Below, piece after piece: positions 7,436 through 14,222 of a DNA stretch of 24,675 bases. This stretch comes from an uncultured Eubacteriales bacterium (lineage in GTDB: Bacteria; Bacillota; Clostridia; Peptostreptococcales; Anaerovoracaceae): NCBI GenBank assembly GCA_910583765.1, contig CAJTYS010000052.1, positions 1 to 24,675 on the forward strand, written 5' to 3'. The notes beneath the pieces are model-generated. The model searched no databases. It had not been told where the DNA came from and saw only the letters and a program-made list of their open reading frames with translations. Position numbers and translations under genes: made by a program. Positions within the stretch are counted from its first letter, which is position 1, and every line of letters starts with the position of its first letter.

Positions 7436-8200
7436 TTATTTCAGCATGGAACTGAGAAATTCCTGGAGACGTTCGCTCTTGGGATGCTGGAAAATGTCCT
7501 CCGGAGTGCCCTGCTCCACGATTTTTCCCTGATCCATGAAAATCACTCGATCCGCCACTTCCCTGGCGAATCCCATCTCGTGAGTCACCACCACCATGGT
7601 GATGTGCTCGTCTGCCAGCTTTTTCATAACGCTGAGAACTTCTCCTGTGATCTCTGGGTCCAGCGCGGAAGTGGGCTCGTCAAAGAGCATGATCTGCGGA
7701 TTCATGGCCAGCCCCCGGGCAATGGCGATTCTCTGCTTTTGTCCGCCGGAAAGCTGCGCGGTATAAACATCCGCCTTTGAAGCTAGCCCCACCAGCTCCA
7801 ACAGCTCGCGGCCCCGAGCCTCGGCCTTTTCCTTGTCCTCCTTTTTCACCTTGATAGGCGCGTAACAAATGTTTTTCAGGCAAGTCATGTGCGGGAACAG
7901 ATTGAAATGCTGAAACACCATGCCGGTTTCCGCGCAGATGCGCCGCAGTTCTTTGTCAGGAATATATTGGGCCTTGCCGCCAGCCGGCGTTTCCACGAAG
8001 GTTTCTCCATTGAGGGTGATGCTGCCAGAGGTGATCCGGTTCAGGCAGTTGATGCACCGCAGCAGGGTGCTTTTTCCAGATCCAGATGGCCCGATGATGG
8101 CCACGGTTTCACCTTGTTCCATGGAAAAATTCACATGATCCAGTGCCCGACAGTTGGCAAAATCCTTGACGATTTCTTTCATTTCTAAAACAAATGCCAT
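7436..8200 (-). CDS. Amino acid ABC transporter ATP-binding protein (GlnQ/HisP type)
   Basis: This 254-residue ATPase powers the polar amino acid importer encoded upstream. All nucleotide-binding motifs are intact: Walker A GPSGSGKS (37-44), Q-loop Gln97 in MVFQHFNLFP, signature LSGGQ (150-154), Walker B IMLFDE (170-175) and H-loop His207. The sequence VFQHFNLFPHMT and the length place it in the polar amino acid subfamily (PAAT). I chose the ATG at 8200 because AAAGGAGG lies 9 bases upstream. It starts one base after the permease stop, so translation is probably coupled. The longer in-frame start at 8224 would overlap the permease gene and swallow the ribosome binding site. Confidence 0.93.
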   Translation of the reverse strand: MAFVLEMKEIVKDFANCRALDHVNFSMEQGETVAIIGPSGSGKSTLLRCINCLNRITSGSITLNGETFVETPAGGKAQYIPDKELRRICAETGMVFQHFNLFPHMTCLKNICYAPIKVKKEDKEKAEARGRELLELVGLASKADVYTAQLSGGQKQRIAIARGLAMNPQIMLFDEPTSALDPEITGEVLSVMKKLADEHITMVVVTHEMGFAREVADRVIFMDQGKIVEQGTPEDIFQHPKSERLQEFLSSMLK

Positions 8201-8201
8201 G

Positions 8202-8894
8202 TTACCATTCCTCCTTTGCGTCATACTTGGAAAAATATTTTTCCAGATAATTGGAGAGCAAGGTCAGCAGGAAGGTAAAAATCAGATAAATGATCGCTGC
8301 CAGCAAATAGGACATGGCGTTCACATCCCGATTCAATGCGGAGGTGGCTACTTTCATCAGTTCTGAAACTCCCATGACAGAAACCAGAGCCGTGTCCTTG
8401 ATTAGGACAATGGCTTCGTTGGAAACTGGCGGCAGCACGCATTTCATGGTCTGCGGCAGGATGATGCCAAAAGTGGTCTGACTCCGAGAAAGCCCCAGAG
8501 AATGAGCCGCTTCGTACTGTCCCTTGTCGATGCTGTTGATGCCGCCTCTGTAGATTTCCGCGAAATAAGCGGCGTAGTTCAGCACAAAGGTGATGGTCGC
8601 CGTTGTAAAAACTGAAAAACGAATGCCTAAGCCGATTGGCAGGAAAAAGTAAAAAAAGAACAGCTGCAGCAGCAGCGGCGTGCCTCGAAAAATCCATATG
8701 TAAGTTTTGCAGATGAACCGCAGGAGGCGGAACCTGCTGTTTCCGCCTAAGGCAAAAGGAAGCCCCAGTGGAAGGGACAGCAGCAGGGTCACGACAAATA
8801 GTTTTAATGTGTACCAGGCTCCGGTAAGGAGCGAAGGCATCAGGACCCCGACATATGCCAGGGTTTCCTGAAAGCCTGTGATAAAATCGCTCAT
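8202..8894 (-). CDS. Amino acid ABC transporter permease (HisM/GlnP type)
   Basis: The 230-residue inner-membrane protein has about five hydrophobic segments. It carries the EAA coupling motif EAAHSLGLSRSQTTFGIILPQ, which docks onto the ATPase, and the family stretch ALVSVMGVSELM. With a single permease gene in the operon the transporter is probably a permease homodimer with an ATPase dimer. The ATG at 8894 follows GGAGGAACTG. It lies between the binding-protein gene (32-bp gap) and the ATPase gene (1-bp gap). Confidence 0.92.
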   Translation of the reverse strand: MSDFITGFQETLAYVGVLMPSLLTGAWYTLKLFVVTLLLSLPLGLPFALGGNSRFRLLRFICKTYIWIFRGTPLLLQLFFFYFFLPIGLGIRFSVFTTATITFVLNYAAYFAEIYRGGINSIDKGQYEAAHSLGLSRSQTTFGIILPQTMKCVLPPVSNEAIVLIKDTALVSVMGVSELMKVATSALNRDVNAMSYLLAAIIYLIFTFLLTLLSNYLEKYFSKYDAKEEW

Positions 8895-8926
8895 GAAAAC
8901 AGTTCCTCCAAATGCAGCGTCTACAT

Positions 8927-9766
8927 TTACTCTTCGTCCAAAGTTTCAAAAATCACAATATTTTTTCCAAACCATTTGTTGCTGACCTTCTCTGCTTCAC
9001 CATTGTCAATGGTAGCTTTGATCGCTTCGTTCACTTTCTGGGTCAGCGCTTTGTCTTCTGGGCGGAAGCCAATGACATAAAAGTCGTTTCCAAAGTCAAA
9101 TTCGCAGACATTCATTTTTTCTTTCATCTTGGAATTTTTGTATTCGCCCAGGACCTGGTCAACAACAATGCAGTCCACTCTGCCAGCCTGCATGTCCATG
9201 ATGGCCTGATCATAAGTTTTGTATTCTGTGACCTTATCTTTGAATGTGTCGTAAGCTTCGTTTTTAGCCATGGTTTCCAATGCGGCGGAGTCCACCTGCG
9301 TGCCTACATTGTAATTAGCCAAATCTTCGGCTTTTGCGACTTTCACATCTTTTTTCAGGGTCATGACGATGATCTTGTTGTTGAGATATTTGTTGCTCAG
9401 AGACATTTTTTCCAATCGTTCCGGTGTGATGGACATGCCGTTCCATACGCAGTCGATGTTCTTGGAAGTCAGTTCCATTTCCTTGGAATCCCAGTTGATT
9501 GGTTGGAATTTTGCGTTTACGCCTAGTTCTTTGCATACGGCATTGGCCAGGTCAATGTCAAATCCCACTAGGTTATCCTGTTCATCCCGGAAGCCCATTG
9601 GCGCGAATGTGTCGTCCAAACCAATGACCAGTTCGCCTTTGTCCTGCACGTAGTTCCAGGAAGTGTCCTCCCCTTCGCTGTCTTTGCTCCCGCCACAGCC
9701 AGTCAGAGCAAGGCAGCCGGTCATCAGGACCAGCACAGTGATCAGCAGCAATAATTTCTTTTTCAT
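8927..9766 (-). CDS. Amino acid ABC transporter substrate-binding lipoprotein
   Basis: This 279-residue extracytoplasmic protein belongs to the family 3 solute-binding proteins. It starts with a lipoprotein signal peptide: MKKK, a hydrophobic run, and a lipobox LTGC with Cys24 as the likely lipidated residue; a second possible lipobox ends at Cys18. The mature part has the typical GFDIDLANAVCKELG and NGMSITPERLEKM blocks. It captures a polar amino acid and hands it to the permease. The exact ligand (glutamine, cystine, histidine or other) cannot be decided by eye. The ATG at 9766 follows GGAGGAAAC; the frame extends 52 codons further upstream, but those codons would include the promoter. As first gene of the operon it would be made in excess over the membrane parts, as is usual. 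Confidence 0.92.
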   Translation of the reverse strand: MKKKLLLLITVLVLMTGCLALTGCGGSKDSEGEDTSWNYVQDKGELVIGLDDTFAPMGFRDEQDNLVGFDIDLANAVCKELGVNAKFQPINWDSKEMELTSKNIDCVWNGMSITPERLEKMSLSNKYLNNKIIVMTLKKDVKVAKAEDLANYNVGTQVDSAALETMAKNEAYDTFKDKVTEYKTYDQAIMDMQAGRVDCIVVDQVLGEYKNSKMKEKMNVCEFDFGNDFYVIGFRPEDKALTQKVNEAIKATIDNGEAEKVSNKWFGKNIVIFETLDEE

Positions 9767-9866
9767 GATATGTTTCCTCCATTGTGTAAGTAGAATCAAT
9801 AAAGCAGCATGTGGTTCACCCTGTTCAGATGACACGTTATTAGGATAAAGCGATGCCGCATTAAAG

Positions 9867-9895
9867 ATAGTATCATAAAAAGAATGCTTTGACAA
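9867..9895 (-). promoter_or_regulatory. Promoter of the amino acid ABC operon
   Basis: On the minus strand TTGTCA (9890-9895) and TACTAT (9867-9872) are spaced 17 bp. This leaves a leader of about 95 bases before the binding-protein ATG; I see no known riboswitch or T-box motif in it. Confidence 0.65.
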
Positions 9896-10012
9896 TGGGA
9901 TTTTCAAGTTCTGGCAGGACAATTTCCATTGTTGAAAAAGTGGGAATTTTGTCTACGAATATTGTAAAACAAAGGGATCGCAGCAGTGCGTTAAAAGCTT
10001 GTTTTTCTTTCT

Positions 10013-10216
10013 CTAATTCTCTGCGTCCTGTTCTTCTTCATCAAGGATGCTATCAATGGTTTTTAGCAAATCCAGAGCAGAGCGAAAAGCAAGGGTCCTG
10101 TTTTTTTCCAAATGGGTGACAAACCCTTGCCAAGAGTCGTGCTGCCTGTGATGAACGCGGATCACAAAACTTCCCAACTCTTTATGTCTTTCCAATGACT
10201 GCTTGCGATTTGGCAT
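10013..10216 (-). CDS. Small protein of unknown function (67 aa)
   Basis: The ATG at 10216 follows GGAGGAACG at good spacing. The product has a basic N-terminus (MPNRKQSLERHKELG), a beta-rich core with FVIRVHHRQHDSWQGFVTHLEKN, a TLAFRSALDLLKTIDSIL helix, and an acidic tail (DEEEQDAEN). The H/R-RQ-x-SWQG...FRSALDLL pattern recalls short uncharacterised Clostridia proteins, from memory only. It has no signal peptide or membrane segment and is probably a cytoplasmic single-domain protein. The frame extends 51 codons upstream, but that part runs through a palindromic repeat and lacks a ribosome binding site. No function can be assigned. Confidence 0.7.
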   Translation of the reverse strand: MPNRKQSLERHKELGSFVIRVHHRQHDSWQGFVTHLEKNRTLAFRSALDLLKTIDSILDEEEQDAEN

Positions 10217-10263
10217 TTTTTCGTTCCTCCCAGTGTTTTTCTTAGAAAGTTCGAGGCTTTTGT

Positions 10264-10295
10264 AGAGTTCGTGAAGGTATGCTTTCGTGGACTTT
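10264..10295. repeat. Imperfect 32-bp palindrome, copy 2 (centre GTATGC)
   Basis: The two halves around 10279/10280 pair at all 16 positions on the + strand if G-U pairs are allowed (six of them). It is a diverged sister of the palindrome at 10409-10440: both read AGTTCG near the left end, AAnGTATnCTTT in the centre and GGACTTT on the right. It lies in the leader of the 67-aa gene. Confidence 0.55.
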
Positions 10296-10364
10296 GGAAA
10301 TCGCAAATAGTTTTGAAAGATGTTGACAAATTTCAAAAAAATAACTACTATATCAGGTAGAAAC

Positions 10365-10401
10365 GACAAGAAATCGCCTTGTTTAAAACCGATTTTTTGT
10401 C
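10365..10401. repeat. Hairpin next to the 32-bp palindrome
   Basis: GACAAGAAATCG (10365-10376) faces CGATTTTTTGTC (10390-10401) with one mismatch and a 13-base loop. Only seven bases separate it from the palindrome at 10409, so the two form a compact element of about 76 bp. Confidence 0.55.
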
Positions 10402-10408
10402 AGCCCGG

Positions 10409-10440
10409 AAAGTTCGCCAAAGTATACTTTGACGGACTTT
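10409..10440. repeat. Near-perfect 32-bp palindrome, copy 1 (centre GTATAC)
   Basis: Halves around 10424/10425 match at 14 of 16 positions (one further G-T wobble, one C-A mismatch), followed by a T run (10438-10443). As part of a 311-bp gene-free stretch (10217-10527) it may be an intergenic repeat element, a terminator, or an operator. Nothing else recognisable lies in this gap. Confidence 0.6.
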
Positions 10441-10527
10441 TTTACATTTATTTCCTGAAAATATTTTGCGTATTCAAGATGTAGGTTTCAGATGCCCCAT
10501 CTGCCAGAACGCCTGCGACGGCATCAA

Positions 10528-10770
10528 CTAGCTCTTGTATATCTTGGAAAAAACAAAGCTCTCGAAAAAGGCTCCCGACATGGCGCCCCTTTCCAAGGTT
10601 TCAGGACTGCCCCATTTTAACAGATAAGCGGCGAGGCCAGTGTCGAGAAAGTGCATCAGTGGCATTTTTACCACTCGTTTTAAGACATTGTTGTAGTAAG
10701 GCTGAACCAAAGCGATGATGTGGGAGGAAACCAAAATGGACAGCCATTTTTTCGCAGTCGGCGCGCTTTC
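10528..10770 (-). pseudogene. Remnant of a DUF4143 ATP-binding protein (C-terminal domain fragment)
   Basis: About 80 codons encode TAKKWLSILVSSHIIALVQP, then YYNNVLKRVVKMPLMHFLDT, GLAAYLLKWGSPETLERGAM and SGAFFESFVFSKI. This is the core of the DUF4143 domain found C-terminal to AAA+ ATPase modules in many prokaryotes. The AAA domain is missing upstream, where the frame closes (stop at 10771-10773), and the protein ends early at 10528. There is no proper start codon or ribosome binding site. The fragment starts 10 bases after the nitroreductase stop codon, so an insertion/deletion event seems to have joined the two. Confidence 0.8.
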
Positions 10771-10779
10771 TCATTCCGC

Positions 10780-11289
10780 TTACTCCACATAACGCACTCG
10801 TTCTTCATCAAAAAAACCTCGTGCCTCTGGTGCCTGATCTGGCACGCCGATGGCTACAATGGCATAAGGAACGCTACGGATCTGAAACATTTCCTGGACT
10901 TTCTTCACTCGCTCATCCAAAGGATACAACCCGCACCAGCACGTCCCATATCCCAGTTCTAGGGCTTGAAGCAGGATGTTTTCCGTTGCCGCCCCGCAAT
11001 CCTGGGGCCAAAAACCGCCATAGACTCCTGGCTGCAGGTCTGGTCTTCCACAGACCAGGATCGCCGCCGAGGCAGTTCTGAACATGCGGGCGTAAGGGTG
11101 GATATCGACCAACTCTTTGATCTTGCCTTGGTTTTCTATTACTAAGAACTCCCATGGCCGGGTGTTTCCAGAGCTGGGGGCCATCATGGCCGCCTCCAGC
11201 ATGACCGTGATGTCTTTGCGGGGGATCTGGATTCCTTCTTTGTATCTTCGAATGCTCCTCCGAGCTCTGATCGCTTCTGTTACGTTCAT
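10780..11289 (-). CDS. Nitroreductase family protein (FMN-dependent)
   Basis: The 169-residue product is a short nitroreductase-fold oxidoreductase that should bind FMN and reduce substrates with NAD(P)H in the cytoplasm. The N-terminal RRSIRRYKEG and APSSGNTRPWEFLVI are the FMN-phosphate and dimer-interface motifs, and GYGTCWCGLYPLDERV is the conserved C-terminal flavin-side stretch. The ATG at 11289 follows ATGGAGGAAACA; the in-frame ATG at 11301 is itself part of that ribosome binding site. It has its own promoter, with a Fur/PerR-like box over the -10, so control by iron or peroxide is likely (inference). Its physiological substrate is unknown. The stop codon is close to a DUF4143 remnant, but the C-terminus looks intact. 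Confidence 0.9.
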   Translation of the reverse strand: MNVTEAIRARRSIRRYKEGIQIPRKDITVMLEAAMMAPSSGNTRPWEFLVIENQGKIKELVDIHPYARMFRTASAAILVCGRPDLQPGVYGGFWPQDCGAATENILLQALELGYGTCWCGLYPLDERVKKVQEMFQIRSVPYAIVAIGVPDQAPEARGFFDEERVRYVE

Positions 11290-11311
11290 TGTTTCCTCCA
11301 TGATCGATTGA

Positions 11312-11326
11312 TGAGAATCATTATAT
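11312..11326. promoter_or_regulatory. Fur/PerR-like box
   Basis: TGAGAATCATTATAT matches the Fur consensus TGATAATnATTATCA at 11 of 14 defined positions and the PerR consensus TTATAATnATTATAA equally well. It overlaps the -10 of the nitroreductase promoter, an ideal position for repression. Confidence 0.5.
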
Positions 11327-11348
11327 CGGATTTTTTCTGCTAAAACAA
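11320..11348 (-). promoter_or_regulatory. Promoter of the nitroreductase gene
   Basis: On the minus strand TTGTTT (11343-11348) and a perfect TATAAT (11320-11325) are spaced 17 bp, about 30 bases before the start codon. Confidence 0.7.
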
Positions 11349-11561
11349 GGACAACTTAGAGAGGTGCGCTGCAGCTTCAATCCGGTGTGCACCGAGCGGT
11401 GTTGTATTGGGACATATCTTGACAGAAGAATGATATTGACAATGAAGCGAATAAGTTATAAAATTCCTGCAATCATACAAATGAAACCAGTACTCATCAA
11501 ACCAGTGATCAACGGTGTCAACAAGTGGTGAAATGAAAATTTTGATATGGGAGGCAAAGCT

Positions 11562-12998
11562 TTGGATGTCAGAAATTTAATTGGTGAAACAACTGAATAT
11601 GATAGAAAAGAAGCTCTAGAAATCAGAAAACCAAAGAGTTGGTGCAAGAGTGTCAGTGCTTTTGCCAATGGAATGGGTGGGACTCTGATTTTTGGTATCA
11701 CAGATGCGAACGAAATCAAAGGTTTGCGTGACGCAGAAGGAGACTCTGAGAAAATCAGCGAACAAATCAAAATCCGGCTGAATCCGATCCCTAACTTCCG
11801 TTTGCGTTTTGAAGAACCAGAACCTGGGAAAAAATTAGTGGTATTGGATGTTTATTCGGGTGAACAGACGCCATATTACTATGATGCGGATGGTGTGCTG
11901 CAAGCTTTTATTCGTATAGGAAATCAGAGCGTTCCAGCATCGCCGCTGAAATTGAGGGAGTTAGTTTTGAAGGGGACCGCCACCACATATGACAGTTTGA
12001 GATCAAAATATAGTTTTGAAAATATGGCTTTTACAAAATTGAAATCCGTATATAAGCAACGTACGGGAGAGTCTTTTAGAGACTCTGATTATGAGTCCTT
12101 TGGTATCATCGACGAGGAGAATATGCTGACAAACGCAGGAGCGTTGATCGCAGATGAATCGCCCATTAGGCATTCAAGAGTGTTTTGTACGAGATGGAAT
12201 GGCTTAGACAAGGCATCAGGCGTTATTGACGCAATTGATGACAGAGAGCTTTCAGGCGGGCTGATCAATCTTTTACAAGATTCCTGCAATTTTGTGACGC
12301 AGAATTCTCGCAAAGCATGGAAAAAGACTGCGGACAGCAGAGTAGAGATGCCTGATTATCCAGAACGGGCGGTCACAGAAGGGATTGTCAATGCGTTGAT
12401 TCATCGAAATTATTTGGAAGTGGGAAGCGAAGTCCACATTGATATTTTTGATAATAGACTGGAAATTTATTCGCCAGGCGGCATGTATGATGGTACAAAA
12501 GTGCAGGAGCGAGATCTGATGAATGTGCCCTCTAGAAGAAGGAATCCAATCATTGCGGATATTTTCAGCAGGTTGAAATATATGGACCGCAGAGGCAGCG
12601 GGTTTAAAAAGATTTTTGGCGAGTATCAGCAGCATCCACAATATACAGAAATGATGAAACCGATATTTAATTCGGATAATGACGCCTTTTTCCTCGTGTT
12701 AAAGAATTTAAATTATAAGGTCATAGGGACAAAAACGAGCGGCAAAAAACGAGCGGCAAAAAACGAGCGGCAAAAAACGAGCGGCAAAAAACAAGCGGCA
12801 AAAACAGCTGAAAATAAAGAAGCTGTGCGGCAATTTTTGACCCTAAACGCACAGGCCGATATTTCGGCAATCGCAGAGCATTTGGATTTGAGTAAACAGA
12901 GAACAAGGGTGATTTTAAAAGAAATGATGGCTGATCAAATGATCCGCAGTGAAGGCGAAAGCCGTTCCAGAGTTTACAAATTAATGAAGAAATCATAA
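11562..12998 (+). CDS. AlbA_2 / HATPase_c_4 (Schlafen-like) ATP-binding protein with C-terminal winged helix
   Basis: This 478-residue protein has three parts. Residues about 1-125 form an AlbA_2/Schlafen-type domain (IGETTEYDRKEALE, then SVSAFANGMGGTLIFGI). Residues about 255-360 form a GHKL-type ATP-binding module (HATPase_c_4): N-box EGIVNALIHRNY, DNRLEIYSPGGM and DRRGSGFKKI. The last 60 residues form a winged helix. The two are joined by a lysine-rich linker encoded by a 14-bp tandem repeat. I chose the TTG at 11562 because GGGAGG lies 7 bases upstream and relatives begin near MDVRNLIGE; an ATG at 11547 lacks a ribosome binding site. Such proteins are common accessory genes, often annotated as transcriptional regulators. 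Eukaryotic Schlafens cleave tRNA, but a nuclease or defence role here is unproven. Confidence 0.85.
   Translation: MDVRNLIGETTEYDRKEALEIRKPKSWCKSVSAFANGMGGTLIFGITDANEIKGLRDAEGDSEKISEQIKIRLNPIPNFRLRFEEPEPGKKLVVLDVYSGEQTPYYYDADGVLQAFIRIGNQSVPASPLKLRELVLKGTATTYDSLRSKYSFENMAFTKLKSVYKQRTGESFRDSDYESFGIIDEENMLTNAGALIADESPIRHSRVFCTRWNGLDKASGVIDAIDDRELSGGLINLLQDSCNFVTQNSRKAWKKTADSRVEMPDYPERAVTEGIVNALIHRNYLEVGSEVHIDIFDNRLEIYSPGGMYDGTKVQERDLMNVPSRRRNPIIADIFSRLKYMDRRGSGFKKIFGEYQQHPQYTEMMKPIFNSDNDAFFLVLKNLNYKVIGTKTSGKKRAAKNERQKTSGKKQAAKTAENKEAVRQFLTLNAQADISAIAEHLDLSKQRTRVILKEMMADQMIRSEGESRSRVYKLMKKS
12731..12805 (+). repeat. 14-bp tandem repeat (five copies) inside the AlbA_2 gene
   Basis: Units AAAAAACGAGCGGC start at about 12730, 12744, 12758, 12772 and 12786. 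The first is one base short and the fifth has CAAGC in place of CGAGC; a partial AAAAAC follows. Because 14 is not a multiple of three, the unit is read in all three frames (TSGKK, RAAKN, ERQK). Gain or loss of one unit would bring in a stop within about 15 codons (TGA at 12838 or 12809 in the other two frames) and remove the winged helix. Confidence 0.9.
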
Positions 12999-13062
12999 AA
13001 ACAAGCCGCAAGCAAGCAGCCATAGTTTGGGTTTCCCCACAAAATAACCTTACTCGATTTTC

Positions 13063-13090
13063 AACCTGCGAAATTTGCGGGTTTTATTTT
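13063..13090 (+). terminator. Intrinsic terminator before the prfA operon
   Basis: AACCTGC (13063-13069) pairs with GCGGGTT (13077-13083), one G-T, followed by TTATTTTT. It ends the AlbA_2 gene transcript. Confidence 0.8.
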
Positions 13091-13104
13091 TCTCCAAACA
13101 ATGA

Positions 13105-13110
13105 TATAAT
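13105..13110 (+). promoter_or_regulatory. -10 element of the prfA operon
   Basis: A perfect TATAAT lies 50 bases before the prfA ATG and just after the preceding terminator. No clear -35 is visible. Confidence 0.5.
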
Positions 13111-13160
13111 ATTAAGTTGAAAAATAAGGCTTACGAAAGCCCAGAAAACAGGAGTTAAAC

Positions 13161-14222
13161 ATGTTTGATAAATTAGACTTTATCCTAGAAAAATACGAAG
13201 AACTTTCACAGAAAGTTTCTGACCCAGAGGTCATCGGCAACCAGCCGGTATGGCAGAAATACGTGAAAGAAATGGGCGAAATGGAGCCGATCGTAAAGGG
13301 ATATCGAGAATACAAAAAAGCCAAATCAGAGCTTACTGATGCCAAAGAAATGCTGGAAACGGGCGACGAAGAGCTAAAAGAACTGGCTAAAATGGAAATC
13401 GGTGAACTGGAAGAGACCATCGAAAGGCTGGAGGAAGAGCTGAAAGTCCTGCTGCTGCCGAAAGATCCTAACGATGATAAAAACGTCATCCTGGAGATCC
13501 GCGCGGGCACAGGCGGCGATGAAGCGGCCCTCTTTGGCAGCGACCTTCTGCGCATGTACAGCCGCTACGCGGAGCGCCAGGGGTGGAAGACCGAGATCAT
13601 GGAAATCAATGAGACCGGACTGGGCGGCATCAAAGAAGCGGTCGTGCTCATCAAAGGAAAAGGCGCCTATTCCCGGCTGAAATACGAAAGCGGCGCGCAC
13701 AGAGTACAGCGAGTGCCAGAAACAGAATCCAGCGGCAGGGTCCACACCTCCGCGGCCACAGTAGCAGTGCTGCCGGAAGTAGATGACGTAGAGGTGGACC
13801 TGAATCCAAACGATGTGCGGGTGGACGTTTATCGGGCATCTGGAAACGGCGGCCAATGCGTAAACACCACGGATTCTGCTGTCAGGCTGACCCACGAACC
13901 CACTGGCCTGGTAGTGACCTGCCAGGATGAGAAATCCCAGATCAAAAACAAAGATAAAGCTTTCAAAGTCCTGCGTTCCAGGCTGTACGACCTGAAAATG
14001 CAGGAGCAGAACGATGAAATTTCCGCGCAGAGAAAGAGCCAGGTAGGTTCAGGAGACCGCAGCGAGCGGATCAGGACCTACAACTTCCCGCAGGGGCGAG
14101 TTTCCGAACACAGAACTGGCGTGACCATTTACAAGCTGGACTATTTTCTGGACGGAGATCTGGATGAAATCATAGATGGCCTGATTACCAGCGACCAGGC
14201 GGAAAAGATGAAGAATTTCTAA
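13161..14222 (+). CDS. prfA: Peptide chain release factor 1 (RF1)
   Basis: The 353-residue product is a class I release factor that reads UAA and UAG in the ribosomal A site and triggers peptide release. GGQ (230-232) in SGNGGQCVNTTDSAVRLTH contacts the peptidyl transferase centre. PET at 186-188 (RVPETES) fits the RF1-type PxT codon-recognition tripeptide, not the SPF of RF2. Length and domain order match the family. The ATG follows ACAGGAG. It is the first gene of a five-gene operon; its TAA stop overlaps the ATG of the next gene (TAATG). The methyltransferase gene prmC, which modifies the GGQ glutamine and often follows prfA, is not here. Confidence 0.97.
   Translation: MFDKLDFILEKYEELSQKVSDPEVIGNQPVWQKYVKEMGEMEPIVKGYREYKKAKSELTDAKEMLETGDEELKELAKMEIGELEETIERLEEELKVLLLPKDPNDDKNVILEIRAGTGGDEAALFGSDLLRMYSRYAERQGWKTEIMEINETGLGGIKEAVVLIKGKGAYSRLKYESGAHRVQRVPETESSGRVHTSAATVAVLPEVDDVEVDLNPNDVRVDVYRASGNGGQCVNTTDSAVRLTHEPTGLVVTCQDEKSQIKNKDKAFKVLRSRLYDLKMQEQNDEISAQRKSQVGSGDRSERIRTYNFPQGRVSEHRTGVTIYKLDYFLDGDLDEIIDGLITSDQAEKMKNF

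Noticed and set aside
10217..10369. N-terminal extension of the 67-aa protein
   Set aside because: The extra codons run through the palindrome at 10264-10295 and lack a ribosome binding site, whereas GGAGG precedes the ATG at 10216.
12721..13023. Minus-strand frame with repeated RSFFAARFLPLVF pattern
   Set aside because: The repetition is only the reverse reading of the 14-bp tandem repeat; no start signals.
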